A stretch of DNA of 64,000 nucleotides from Macrotis lagotis (Eukaryota; Chordata; Mammalia; Peramelemorphia; Peramelidae): assembly GCF_037893015.1 (NCBI RefSeq), contig NC_133658.1, forward strand, positions 138,831,039 through 138,895,038, in the 5' to 3' direction. The notes under the pieces were generated by a model. The model did not search any database. It saw only the letters and a program-made list of their open reading frames with translations, and was not told where the DNA came from. Positions 8,945 to 20,262 of the stretch are shown piece after piece (within the stretch, counting starts at the first letter, position 1; each line of letters opens with the position of its first letter). Position numbers and translations under genes: made by a program.

Positions 8945-11900
8945 AGGAAACTAATCCTCCTAAAAGGTACCATAGACAATAAAGTAATTTCAATACTAAA
9001 TATATATATATATGCACTCAATGGCACAGCATCCAGATTCTTAGAAGAGAGGTTGAAAGAGCTACAGGAAGACATAAACAGCAAAACTGTACTAGTGGGA
9101 GACTTCAACCTCCTACTTTCAGATTTAGCTAAATATAACTATAAAATAAATAAGAAGGAAGTTAAGGAGGTAAATAGATTGTTAGAAAACCTAGATATGA
9201 TAGACCTATGGAAGAAATTGAATGGGGATAGAAAGGAATATACGTTTTCTGCAGTACATGGCACTTACACAAAAATTGACCATGTACTAAGGCATAAAAA
9301 CCTAATGATCAATTGCAGAAAGGCAGAAATATTGAAAATATCTTTCTCAGATCATAATGCAATAAAAATCATATGCAATACTGGGCCATGGAGATATAGA
9401 CCCAGAACTACTTGGAAACTAAATAACCTTATTTTAAAGAATGAGTGGATCAAGCAACAAATTATAGAAAGAATTATTTCATCCTAGGTAATGACAATAA
9501 TGAAACAACATACCAAAACCTATGGGATACACTTAAAGGTGACTGTCAGGGGATATATTATATCTTTAAATGCTTACATGAATAAATTAGAGAAAGAGGA
9601 AATCAAAGAACTAAATATGCAACTAAATAGAGAAAGAACAAATTAAAACCCAAATTAAATACCAAATTAGAAATTCTACAAATTAAAGGAGAAATTAATA
9701 AAATCAAAAGCAAGAAAACTATTGAACTAATAAATAAAACCAAGAGCTGGTTTTATGAAAAAACCAATAAAATTCATAAACCTTTGGGCAATTTGATTAA
9801 AAAAAGAAAAAGAAAACCAAATTGCTAATATCATAAATGAAAAAGGTGAACTCACCACCAATGAGGAGAAAATTAAAGTAATAATTTGGAATCAATTTGC
9901 CCTACTCTATGCCAATAAATTTGACAATATAAATGAAATGGACAAATATTTACAAAAATATAAGTTGCCAAGACTAAATGAAGAAGAAATTAAAAACCTA
10001 AGTAACCCTATGTCAGAGAAATTCAAAAAGCCATTAATCAACTCCCTAAGAAAATATTTCCAGGGCCAGATGGATTCACAAGTGAATTCTACTAAACATT
10101 TAAGGAACAGTTGGTTCCAATTCTATATGAACTCTTTGGAATAATAGGTGAAGACAGAACTCTGCCTATCTCTTTCTATGACACCAATATGGTGCTGATA
10201 ACTAAATCAGGAAGAGTTAAAACAGAGAAAGAAAATTGTCTATCTCCCTGATGAATATAGATGCAGAAATCTTAAATAAAATCTTAGAAAAATGATTACA
10301 ACAAGTTATCACTAGAATAATACATTATGACCAAATAGGATTTATCCCAGGAATGCAGGTCAGTTCAATATTAGTAAAACTATTAGTATAAATAATTATA
10401 TCAATAACATACCTATCAGAAATCATATAATCATATCAATAGATGTTGAAAAAGCTTTTGACAAAATACAGCACCCATTCCTTCTAAAAACACTAGAGAA
10501 TGTAGGATAAATGGATTGTTCCTCAGAATAATAAGCAATATCTATCTGAAACCATCAACAAGCATTATATGCAATGGGGATAAGCTAGAGGTATTCCCAA
10601 TAATTATCAGGGTGAAACAAGGATGTCCATTATCACCACTGCTATTCAATATTGTATTAGAAATGTTAGCTTCAGCAATCAAAGAAGAAAAAAGAAATTG
10701 AAGGAATTAGAATTGGGAAGGAAGAGACAAAACTCTCACTCTTTGCAGATGGCATGATGGTATACCTTAGAGAACCCCAAAAAATCTAAAAATCTACTAG
10801 AAATAATTAGCAACATTAGCAAAGTAGCAAGAGATAAAATAAACCCTGATAAAACCTCAAAATTTCTATATATAACTAGCAAGATGCAGCAGAAAGAGTT
10901 AGAAAGAGAAATCCCATTCAAAGTAACCTCAGACAATATCAAATGCCTGGGAGTCTACCTGCCAAGGCAGACTCAAAAACTTTTTGAAAGCAATTACAAA
11001 ACACTTCTCACACAAATAAAATAAGATTTAAATAACTGGGCAAATATCAATTTTTCATGGATAGGTTGAGCTAATATAATGAAAATGACAAGAGTACCAA
11101 AACTAAACTACTTCTTTAGTGCTCTACCAATCAAAATTCCAAAAAATTACTTTAATGAGTTAGTAAAAGTTTAAGTAAATTTACAGGGAGAAATAAAAAG
11201 TCAAGAATTTCCAGGGATTCAATGAAAAAAAGTACAAAAGAAGGTGGCTTAACCTTACCAGATCTAAAATTATATTATAAAGCAAAACTGTCTGGTATTA
11301 GCTAAGAAATAGAGTGGTGGATCAGTGGAATAGACTAGGTGCAATAGCAGGAAATGATTATAGCAATCTGCTTTTTGATAAACCCAAAAAGTCCAGCTAT
11401 TGGGATAAAAACTCTCTCTTCAATAAAAACTGTTGGGAAAATTGGAAGTTAGTATGGAAGAAACTTAGATTAGACCAACACCTCACACCCTGTACCAACA
11501 TAAGATAAAAATGGATACAGAATTTAGACATAAAAACAATATTGTAAGCAAACTAGAAGATCAAGGAGTAGTTTATCTGTCAGATCTATGGAAAGGAAAG
11601 CAATTTATGACCAAGGAAGAGATAGAGAACATTATTAAAAACAAACTAGATAATTTTGATTAAATTAAATTAAAAAGCTTTTGCACAGACAAAACCACTA
11701 TATCCAAGATCCAAAGAAATGTAGTAAATTGGGAAACAATTTTTGCAACTAGTATGTCTGATAAAGGACTCCTTTATAAAAAATACAGAGAACTGAGACA
11801 AATTTTCAAAAAACCAAGCCATTCACCAATTGACAAATGGTCAAAGGATATGCAAAGGTAATTTGCAGCTGAAGAAATCAAAGCAATTCATAGTCATATG

Positions 11901-12536
11901 AAAAATTACTCCAAATCATTATTTATTAGAGAAATGAAAATTAAAGCATCTTTGAGATACCACCTCACACCTCTCAGTCTGGCCAATATGAACAGAAAGG
12001 AAAATGATCAATGTTGGAAGGGATGTAAGAAATCTGGGGCACTAATACATTGTTGGTGGAGCTGTGAATTCATCTAACCTTTCTGGAAAGCAATTTGGAA
12101 TTATGTCCAAAGAGCAACAAAAATGTGCATACCCTTTGATCCAGCAATACCACTACTGGGTCTATACACTGAAGAGATGATGAAAAAGTATAAAAACATC
12201 ACTTGTACAAAAAATATTCATAGAAGCCCTGTTTGTGGAGGCAAAGAATTGGAAATTAAGTGAATGTCCTTCATTTGGGGAATGGTTTAACAAACTGTAT
12301 ATATGTATGCCATGGAACATTATTGTTCTATTAGAAACCAGGAGGGATGGAAATTCAGGGAAGCCTGGAAAGATTTGCATGATGCTGAGTGAGATGAGCA
12401 GAACCAGAAAAACATCATACACCCTAACAGCAATATGGGGTTGATGATCAATCTTGATGAATTTGCTCATTCCATCAGTGCAACAACCAGGAACAATTTT
12501 GGGCTAGCTGCAATGGAGAATACCATCTGTATCTAG
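8945..12536 (+). pseudogene. L1 ORF2, endonuclease C-terminus, reverse transcriptase and C-terminal domain
   Basis: Continuation of ORF2 after the retrocopy. The endonuclease shows VGDFN at 9095-9109 (catalytic D and N) and SDHNAIKI near 9348. The reverse transcriptase shows SIDVEKAFDKIQHPF near 10437-10480 (first catalytic Asp) and RVKQGCPLSPLLFN near 10608-10650. The usual FADD box reads FADG at 10742-10753, so the second catalytic Asp is lost. Fragments of the C-terminal region follow to about 12536 ('CCTTTGATCCAGCAATACCA', 'TTGGGGAATGGTTTAACAAA'). Many stops and frame changes make this inactive. The end is approximate. Confidence 0.85.
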
Positions 12537-12639
12537 AGAAATAACTTTGGAGTTTGAACAAAAACCAAAGACTATTACCTTCAAATTAGAAAAAAGCTAT
12601 CTTATTATATAATTTTGCTATCTCATTTTTCTTCCTTAA

Positions 12640-12795
12640 GGATATAATTTCTCTCTCATCACATTCAACTGAGATCAATGTATACCATGGAAACAATGTA
12701 AAGACTAACAGAATGCCTTCTGCGAGGGGTGAGAGAGGGAAGCAAGAATGGGAGAAAGTTTTAAAACTCAAAATAAATAAAATCTTTCTGAAAAA
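12640..12795 (+). other. L1 3'UTR and tail
   Basis: The 3' end 'CTCTCATCACATTCAACTGA...ACCATGGAAACAATGTAAAG...AAATAAATAAAATCTTTCTG' ends in an A run. The copy at 20115-20262 shares it closely, so both belong to one L1 subfamily. Confidence 0.8.
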
Positions 12796-12809
12796 AAAAA
12801 TGATGATAG
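12796..12809 (+). repeat. 3' target-site duplication of the full-length L1
   Basis: Exact second copy of AAAAATGATGATAG (first at 4516-4529). The left edge merges with the A tail. Confidence 0.9.
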
Positions 12810-13110
12810 CTGAATCCATGGAATCTGATGAATTTATCAAGGGAATGTATAAAGAGGGGGAGATAGGAGGACTCAGAACAGAGTCCTGAAGTAAACTCAC
12901 TGTTAGGGAATGAAATATGAATAATGACTTTGAATAGAAGACTGAAAAGAACCAGTCTGATAAGAAGGAAAAGAACAATGTAAAAGTATTTTCAGAAAAA
13001 TCTAAAGAGATTCGAATATATAGAAATATAAGGTGAACAAGCATCTAGTATCACAGAGAGGTTTAGAAAGGTGAAAATAAAGAACAGACTACTGCATTTA
13101 ACAATAAAAA
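12810..13110 (-). mobile_element. L2 LINE, antisense (second segment after L1 interruption)
   Basis: On the minus strand the translation gives a diverged version of the L2 region after the reverse transcriptase core: ...SGLCSESSYLPLFIHSLDKF followed by IRFHGFSY, corresponding to the family pattern VPQGSVLGPLLFSLYTLPLG then DLIRSHGFSY. It joins the 3' segment at 3575-4529 once the L1 is removed. Confidence 0.7.
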
Positions 13111-13129
13111 TTCATTGGAGAATTTAGAG

Positions 13130-13440
13130 AAAGCAATTATAATTGAGTGGTAAAGAGGAGGAAGGTCAAAAAATAAAAGAGGACTATACCCCAAAGATCC
13201 AAACAAAGAGGAAAATGATTAAGACAGACAAAAATAATTATAATAGCTCTTTTTGTCATAGCAAAGAACTGGAGGCTAGGATGGTATCCATTGACTGTTG
13301 AGTGTATCAAAAAAATTGTGGTATATGGATGTAAGGAATACTCCAATTTGAGAGAAATTTGGGAAGACTTTCATGAATTGATGCAGAGTGAAGTGAAGGG
13401 AATAATTCAAACTCATTACTCCTAATTCTGTCCCCTGAAG
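13130..13440 (+). mobile_element. L1 ORF2 C-terminal fragment
   Basis: Diverged counterpart of 12180-12410: 'GCAAAGAACTGGAGGCTAGG', 'ATCCATTGACTGTTGAGTG', 'TTGTGGTATATGGATGTAAG', 'CATGAATTGATGCAGAGTGA'. No 3' tail is visible. It abuts the L2 segment. Confidence 0.65.
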
Positions 13441-13861
13441 ATAAGTCAAACAAATCTAATAAGAGCATTCATGTTCTAACCCTTCAAATTAGAAGGCAAT
13501 TATCATCTCCCTGAAAAATCTTCACTTCCCCAAGTTAAACATCTCCACTATCTTTTAGCCAACTCTCATAAGTCATTGTTTCCAATTCTCTCAATCATCC
13601 TGTCATCCTCCTTAGGGTTTGCTTCAGTTTCATAGTATTCACCATAAATGTCATGCACAAAACCAAATAATTTAATCTATATAGTCCCCAAAGATCATCA
13701 TGTTCCTTTCTCTATATACCATATATACCTCTTTTAATGAGACCTAAGATTGCATTTGGTTTTGTTGTCTTCCACATCATACTCTTAGTAGCTATCAATC
13801 TATTAAAACTCTTAAATCTTAAATTGCACACAAATTGTTACCTAGCTATGTCTCCTCTATC

Positions 13862-14025
13862 ATAATATCATAGCTCTAGAGTAAGAAGAGATTTTAGAGA
13901 CCAAGTACAAACATTTTCTAGATAAGAAAACCAAGACATAGAAATTATTTAGTAACTAGTTTAGGATCATATAGAGCAAATTCTGTGTCAGGATTAAAAT
14001 TCAAGTCTTCCTGATTCTATTGAAT
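13862..14025 (-). repeat. MIR-like remnant inside L3/CR1
   Basis: Diverged repeat of the 'atagctctagag...gagaccaagt...gaaaccaag...ggatcatat...attcaagtcttcctga' type, lying within the L3/CR1 copy. Family assignment is by resemblance. Confidence 0.5.
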
Positions 14026-14252
14026 CACTGTTGTTGTTGTATCATTTCAATTGTATCCAACTTTCATAACCCAATTTGGGGCTTTCTTGACAAAGATACT
14101 GGAGTGATTTGCCATTTCCTTCTCCAGCTCATTTTACAGATAAGTAAATTGGGGCAAACTGGTTACATAGCTAGTAAGTGTCTGAGACCATATTTGAACT
14201 CACCTCCCTGACTCTTGGTTTAACACCCTATCCACTGTGCCACCTAGCTACC
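14026..14252 (-). repeat. MAR1-type tRNA-derived SINE
   Basis: Antisense copy of the longer SINE: 'ATCATTTCAATTGTATCCAA' (complement of the 'ggatacaattgaaatgat' end), 'TGATTTGCCATTTCCTTCTC', 'CATAGCTAGTAAGTGTCTGA', 'CACTGTGCCACCTAGCTACC'. It interrupts the L3/CR1 copy. Confidence 0.85.
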
Positions 14253-15039
14253 TTGAATATGTGTAACTGATTTTTTGAACCCAAGTATAGGACTTAACAT
14301 TTATATCTGCAAATTTTCATCATATTAGATTCAATAGGCTGACTAGCTATTAAAAACATTTTCAATGTTATTGACTGCCAACTAATGCATCAGTTATGCA
14401 TCTCAGATCTCTTTTATCTACAGATTTGATAAGTCTGACATATCTGCCTTCATTCATAACATCGCAAAAAAAATCTTGAACAGGACAATGACAAGGACAA
14501 AACATAGGGAAACTAACTCCACATTTCTCTTCTGATATCACCAATCCATTAATCAATCACTCTTTTATTTGTTCTACCCAATCAAGTAGTCATGGTTCTA
14601 GGTAATATGCAGTCTAAATATATTTCTATTTTGCTTGAAGGATATCATAAGAGACCATGCAAAACATTTTGTTTATTTACCTGTATAATAGTCCTGTCAA
14701 AAAAATCAAAGTTAGTTTATATAGTTCATTTTACCAAACCCATGTTTGCCCTTAATGAATGCCATTTTGCCTTAAATGGCCAAAGCCATTGCTTCATTTA
14801 TACCTTCTGAATTTTTGTCAAGAATTGAAATTAAGCTAACTGATGCATATGGACTTCTTTTATTTCAAGTTTCCATTTTGGAAATGTAGAGGATTAAAGA
14901 CCAAGAAGTTGTTCAACATGACTAAATAATATTCCTTTTGATTTACAAGGGGAGGGAATATAATAATGTTAGCAGAACATTGTAGTCATATTTTCTCAAT
15001 CAAGAGAAAGATATGTGAAACCACTGGGACTCATGAGAA

Positions 15040-15280
15040 AAAAATCCTGTGCTTAGTCCAGAGAATCAAATCTAACCTAGTCAATCTTGAAACCTTCCTC
15101 AGCTGTTGAAGAAGAAAATGGTGAGACCATTTAGTTGCCCTTCAGGTTTTAACTACACTAAGTCATATTGTATCCCAGAGTACTGAAAGGATTTATAGAT
15201 GTGATTGCTCAGTTACTGTTGACAATTTTTGAAAAAAATTATGTATGGGAAATTCCTTTCAAGAGTCCTAGTCTTAAGGG
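15040..15280 (+). mobile_element. L3/CR1-type LINE fragment
   Basis: Translation gives VLKGFIDVIAQLLLTIFEKN near 15180, matching the CR1-family region VLRELADVIAxPLSIIFExS ahead of the reverse transcriptase. The fragment is short and its ends are uncertain. Confidence 0.55.
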
Positions 15281-15599
15281 TATGTAATGACTTGAACATA
15301 TGAGATTAGATCAGGAATAATGATCTAATTTATCCTTGTAACAATGTAACAGACAATCCTCTCAGGTTCTCTCCTAAGTACTAACACTGCACAATGACAG
15401 AAATTTATTTCTGATTCCACATTTATCTTGTTACCAATTTATCATCTATAACAATAGATTCGATATTAGGAAGAATCATTCAATCAGTAATTACACATTT
15501 CTCCTATTCATGAGCTCTAAATTTTAGCTAAAGTGACCTATTTCCTTTTCTAGGGACAGCACAGTCCATCTCTCATCTCCATATTTTTTCATATAGGGA
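15281..15599. other. No recognisable feature
   Basis: AT-rich non-coding sequence in which I see no gene and no repeat I can assign. Confidence 0.4.
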
Positions 15600-15890
15600 A
15601 TCCACCATGGTTAGAATATACTCCTCCTTCACACTTTAGAACCTCTAGCTACCTTCAGAGCTCAGCTTAAGTGCCATATTTACATGAGAGTTCTTGATCC
15701 CTCCTTCCATTTGATAATGCTTTATCTCCTGATCATTTTACCTTTACCTTGTATAGAATTGAGCTCAAATACTTATTTACATATGTATGGACTGTTTTCT
15801 CCTGTGCAATTTAAGCCCAAGGGGGAACAGGAAGTATTGTTTTTTTATCTCCTAATACTGACACAGCACACATTAAAAAGGACTGATTAA
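15600..15890 (+). mobile_element. L2-type LINE 3' portion
   Basis: 'AGAACCTCTAGCTACCTTCA', 'AGCTCAGCTTAAGTGCCATA' and 'GAGTTCTTGATCCCTCCTTC' match the C-terminal end and 3'UTR of L2-type LINEs, followed by a degraded tail near 15800-15890. Confidence 0.6.
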
Positions 15891-16109
15891 GTCCATGCCC
15901 ATTCAACCCAACCAACACCCAATTGAATGGGTGTCCACTTAACAATCAACAAATATTTCATTTCTAAAATGATGATTTAAGATTATTCTCTATGTTACTT
16001 CCAGCTCTAAATTCTACTATTTTAGAATAATTGGGATTGGATTGGATACTATGCCATTTGAAAATCCGGTTTAGATCTCAGGATAATTAACCTACCAAAA
16101 AGAATACTA

Positions 16110-16400
16110 GAAAAGGATGTAGTCTCCATCTTCAAATATTTCATGTGTAAAAGGGATGAACATTTGGGAAAAGAGAATCCAGCTCCATATGAAAAAAAGT
16201 TTTTCCAAAAATTAGAACTGTCCTAAAGCTTTCATCAGATGCCTTGGAAAGTAATAAATTCCCTGACACTGGAGCTTTTCAGGTGAAAGCTGAGAGCTGG
16301 CATCAAAATCTCTATTTAGTTGCCTGGGACTTATGTGAATTGGAGAATTTGATGTGTAGATTGGAGATGAATGACCTCCTAGGAGGTCCTAAACTCTGAA
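16110..16400 (+). mobile_element. L3/CR1-type LINE C-terminal fragment
   Basis: 'GATGTAGTCTCCATCTTCAA' and 'TATTTCATGTGTAAAAGGGA' resemble the family's 'ggggacatgatcactgtcttcaagtatctgaagggctgtcatgt', here in the sense orientation. The end is diffuse. Confidence 0.5.
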
Positions 16401-16515
16401 TCATTCAAATATCTTCTAATCTCTCCTCCTTTATTCTAGTCTCAGATTTGTTCCTTAACACACAAAACAAGAATCCTAGTCCCCAAAATGCAATGGACCA
16501 ACAACAAAAAGCAAT

Positions 16516-16522
16516 GTCATTG

Positions 16523-16573
<51 letters not shown>
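16516..16573 (+). repeat. (ATC)n microsatellite
   Basis: About 17 pure copies of TCA/ATC. On the minus strand it reads as a run of methionine codons, which explains an otherwise odd open frame there. Confidence 0.95.
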
Positions 16574-17464
16574 GACTAGTCAATACTCTGTGGAAGTTTT
16601 CCACTAAGAATCTTAAATAACCAAATATTAATGAACCAGACACTACTCCTCTCATGCAGAAATGATCCTTTTTTGCTGCAAAGGCCAATGCCTCTCTTTG
16701 TACTCTTTATCTTATTCCCTGTTTTTTGCCCCTTTGATCGGTAACTTTTCCCTAATTCTCAGTCTCTTTAATCTACTGATTCTACCCCTCATTATATCAA
16801 AGATGTCCAAATCTCCTACACACTTTAAAAAAAAAAACTTTCACTCATACTCACTATCTTTTCAAGGTATCATATCATACTCCTTTCTTTAACAGTCAAT
16901 CTTCTAGGAAAAACAAATTGTTGGCACTTCCCTTCTTTACCTTCTAATCATTTCTCATCCCTTTGCAATCTGGCTTCCAATAACATCATTCAACTGAAAT
17001 TGCTCTCTCCAAGATTGCCAATGATCTATTGACTGTTAAATCTGACAGGGTTTTTAATTTGTTTTTTTTTTTTTCCCTAGGCCTTCTCTTTGTTGAGCTC
17101 TGCAGCATTTGGCACTGTTGAACAGCTCCTCCTACACATTTCTCCTCCCTATGTTTTTATGACACTTCTCTCTGTCTCTGGTTCTCCTCCTACCTTTCTT
17201 GCCATTTTTGTCACATTTGATTGATTATCTTCTTGTACCTAGATATGTGTGTATCCCAGGATTCCATTTTGAGTTCTCCTCTCCTCTCTTTCTAGACACT
17301 CTCTCATTAGCTTGTATGGATTCACTATCTACGACTAAACCTATCACTTCTATGACTATACATCCAGTATCTCTTCTCAGTTCCTATTGGGGAATGAGAT
17401 ATTACTACTTCAATGTCCCATTGGCACCTCAAATTCAAAATGTCTTTTAAATTACCTCTCACTG

Positions 17465-17623
17465 GGGTGGCTAGGTGGCACAATGGATAAAGCACCAGCC
17501 CTGGAGTCAGGAGTACCTGGGTTCAAATCTGGTCTTAATCATTACCTAGCTGTGTGGCCTTGGGCAAGCCACTTAACCCCATTTGCCTTGCAAAAAATCT
17601 AAAAAAAAAAAACCAACAAAAAA
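17465..17623 (+). repeat. tRNA-derived SINE with target duplication
   Basis: Full-length copy: 'GGCTAGGTGGCACAATGGAT' at the head, B-box 'GGGTTCAAATC', 'CCTAGCTGTGTGGCCTTGGG', and an A-rich tail. It is flanked by ACCTCTCACTG at 17454-17464 and 17624-17634. It lies in an L2. Confidence 0.92.
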
Positions 17624-18046
17624 ACCTCTCACTGACTTTTACTAAAAATGTTCCTCTATTCCCAGGTTTCTAGTTATCTAGGTTTACAATTCCAGAGTCA
17701 TTATTCCTCTTCCCTTCCCCTTAATCTTCACATTCCAATCATTTCCAAGTCATGTTTAGTCTACCCCTCCCATCATTTTTTTGTATCTGTTCCCTTCTTT
17801 CCACTTACACAGCCATCTCTGTAATTCGACTCCTCACCTCTTACCTGGACTGTTGTAATTGCCTCCTAATGGGTCTCTCAACTTCCCAAGTCTCCTTTTT
17901 CTAATGCATCCTCCACAAAATTGTCATATTGACCATATTATCCCCCTGTCCTAGAAATTACAATGACTCTCCCTTGCCTTTAGGATAAAATTCAGATTCC
18001 TCTGTTTGTTTTAAAACCTTTAACAATCTGGTTCCAATATACTTTT

Positions 18047-18186
18047 TTTTAAGGTTTTTGCAAGGCAATGGGGTTAAGTGGCTTGCCCAAGGCCACACAA
18101 CTAGGCAATTATTAAATGTCTGAGATCAGATTTGAACCCAGGTATTCCAGGGCCAGTACTTTATCCACTGCACCACCTAGACGCCC
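18047..18186 (-). repeat. tRNA-derived SINE, antisense, with target duplication
   Basis: The T-rich start and 'AAGTGGCTTGCCCAAGGCCA' to 'CTGCACCACCTAGACGCCC' give the reversed SINE. The duplication TCCAATATACTTTT occurs at 18033-18046 and 18187-18200. Confidence 0.92.
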
Positions 18187-18734
18187 TCCAATATACTTTT
18201 ACAAGTTTATTGCACATTACTCTCCTTCACTCCCTCCATTTTCCAAATCAAACTGATCTACTTGCTGTTTCTGTATATGACATAATATTTCCCATCTGTG
18301 CCTTTGCACAGGATTATCCCCAAGGAGTCCCTCTTTACCTCCATCTTCTAGAATTTCTGGCTTTCTCTAAAGTCTAGCTCAAGCAGTGGCTTCTAAGAAA
18401 GCCTAGTCTAAGCCCTTCAATTGCTGATGCCCTCCCCCTAAAGTTACTTAGCATTTATTTTCAATTTAATTCTTAATTTACAATATATTCCCTACATAAA
18501 TACTATAAAAATATATGTGTCAGAGAAAGGGAAGAAGGATAGTAGCATGATGGGGATATGGATTATCTTCTCTGTAGGAAGATGAATAGAAGCCATGGAT
18601 AAGAGTTGCATAAGAAGGGCAGGCATAAATAGGCTGTGTATCATTGGAGGGAACATCTAAATTGATGAGATGATAGATCATTTTGAATCTTCAAAATGAG
18701 TTTTTTAAATGAATATTTTGCATTTTCTATACAA

Positions 18735-18860
18735 ATGTTTCTTTCCCCAGTAGAATATAAGCTCCTCAAAGTGAAGAATTGCTTTATATTTTTTTGGTCA
18801 TTGTATTCCCAGAGCCTGGCACATGATAGGTATTTAATCTATGCTTGTTTATTTAATTAT
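18735..18860 (+). mobile_element. L2 3' tail
   Basis: 'CCCAGTAGAATATAAGCTCC' through 'CCCAGAGCCTGGCACATGAT' and 'AGGTATTTAATCTATGCTTG' is a clear L2 3' end. It may belong to the L2 body to its left, separated by about 250 bases (18481-18734) of repeat-like sequence that I cannot name. Confidence 0.7.
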
Positions 18861-20114
18861 GCTATGCATGTTATTCATGTTTGAAGTAATAGTTAGTATA
18901 GATGATCTCTGAAGTCCACTCCAACTCTGAATTTTTGATTATATGAATTGAATTGAATTTGGTACAGGAAAAATCCCAAAATTCTGGGAAATTCATCTTT
19001 AACTAGAAGAAAAATGTTTAGCCAGTGTAGCAACATCTGACATATTATTTTTCAACCCTTGAAACCTTGCCAACAAAAACTGATTAAGAGACTCCTAGCA
19101 GAGTGAGATGCACAACAGAAATCCAGGCCTCTTGTCCTAATGGCCATTCTGCTCCTGGTTTCTAGGTAAACTTGGACAGTTCCTTCACCAGAGTCCTTTA
19201 CTTTAATCTTCTGTGAAATAGAAAAATATCAAATAACTGGTCTTCTCAGGGCTAGAGGAAGGTACTAAAAGAGGAATGACGAATAAAAGTGATAATAAAA
19301 TCCTATTAGTAAGGATTCTACAGGAACATACAGTTGGAACAAAGATTCATAACTTGAGACAAAAGGCACCCAGAAGAAGATACCAGATATATTTAGTTGA
19401 ACTATTTATTTAAATATAGCTCTACTGGATAATCCAGAATTAACAATAGACTCAAAAATTAATTTTCTGCTCCCCATTTATTCAATATTCATTCAGAAAA
19501 TATTTAACAATCACTTTTTTGGTTATTTTTCCCTACTTTTATCATTGTCCCTTATACATTATGCTTGAATCAGTTTGTTGTCCTTCATCCAATCAATCTC
19601 AAATTCTCTACAAGAATGCTACCCAAAGTAGTCAATGTTATAAAATAAGTTATAAAAAGACTATGCCCATCTATTAGACCTAACCCTAAAAGGAAACCAA
19701 GAGCTAAAGGAAGTCAGGAAGTCGGATAGAAATACATGGTTGGCACCTTGCTCTCTCTTTCTCTTGACCTGGTGCTTGTTTTTATGAGTATCTGTCCTTA
19801 TAGAAGAACTTCTGTCAAAATCTGATTCATTGCCATGATCAATATTGTTCCCAGAGTACAAATGATAAAACACATTCCCTTACTTTCAGTAGATAGGTTG
19901 GTAACTATACCTTTGAAATGGGGCAGATACTATCAGATGACTTTCTCTAATGTAATAAAAGGTACAATGGAAGAATGGGATATCTAGAGAAATCACTTTA
20001 GTGCATAACATAAAAGATATCAATCAAATATTTTTAAAAGTAGAAATAAGACTACCCTGAAGTTTTGCTGATAGTTCTATCCCTTGAAGCCTTAATAATA
20101 ATCATATCCTTGAT
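18861..20114. other. No recognisable feature
   Basis: About 1.25 kb of AT-rich sequence with no gene, microsatellite or repeat I can assign. The 70-codon minus-strand frame at 19661-19873 matches nothing known to me. Confidence 0.4.
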
Positions 20115-20262
20115 TTCTCTCTCATCACATTCAATTTGGATCAATGTATACCATTGAAACAATGTAAAGACTGACAAATTGACTTCTGTGGGGGGTGAGG
20201 GAGGGAAGCAAGATTAGGGGAAAATTGTAAAACTCAAAATAAATAAAATCTTTTTAAAAAAA
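20115..20262 (+). mobile_element. 5'-truncated L1 3' end
   Basis: About 150 bases match the 3'UTR of the full-length L1 (12640-12795) closely: 'CTCTCATCACATTCAATTTG', 'GATCAATGTATACCATTGAA', 'CAAAATAAATAAAATCTTTT'. An imperfect flanking duplication (about 'AATAATCATATCCT' and 'AATAAGCATGTCCT') may mark the insertion. Confidence 0.8.

Larger units (their letters stand above)
4530..12795 (+). mobile_element. Full-length L1 retrotransposon, decayed, with a nested retrocopy
   Basis: The element runs from a 5'UTR opening 'CTTCTGGCCAAGATGGTGG' through ORF1 and ORF2 to a 3'UTR ending 'AAAATAAATAAAATCTTTC' plus an A tract. It is flanked by exact 14-base duplications (4516-4529 and 12796-12809). Removing the retrocopy and its duplicated target (7199-8944) leaves about 6.5 kb, a normal full length for a mammalian L1. 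Both reading frames carry several stops, so it cannot move now. Its 3'UTR matches the short L1 end at 20115-20262 and differs from the L1s at 36574 and 55985. Confidence 0.92.
13540..14880 (-). mobile_element. L3/CR1-type LINE, antisense, split by two SINEs
   Basis: On the minus strand the sequence follows a CR1-like ORF. VMNEGRYVRLIKSVDKRDL near 14400-14480 corresponds to the family's LDEGIDGMLIKFADDTKL. 'AAGATTGCATTTGGTTTTGT' near 13750 is the complement of the KKANAILG region. A MIR-like remnant (13862-14025) and a SINE (14026-14252) sit exactly between two points that are contiguous in the element ('TAGCTATGTCTCCTCTATC' and 'GTAACTGATTTTTTGAACCC'). All frames are broken. Confidence 0.75.
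16900..18480 (+). mobile_element. L2-type LINE, sense, split by two SINEs
   Basis: The sequence follows the L2 ORF in the sense direction: ETALSKI-type residues near 17000 ('CAACTGAAATTGCTCTCTCC', 'AAGATTGCCAATGATCTATT'), then 'TGTTGTAATTGCCTCCTAAT', 'AAACCTTTAACAATCTGGTT' and 'TGCCTTTGCACAGGATTATC'. SINEs at 17465-17623 and 18047-18186, each with a perfect duplication, interrupt it. Stops occur in every frame. Confidence 0.7.

Noticed and set aside
16476..16688. Frame with a run of methionines
   Set aside because: Encoded by the (ATC)n microsatellite at 16516-16573.
17465..17623. tRNA gene suggested by A-box and B-box words
   Set aside because: It has the SINE body, an A-rich tail and target duplications, and cannot fold as a complete tRNA; the same holds for the other SINEs.
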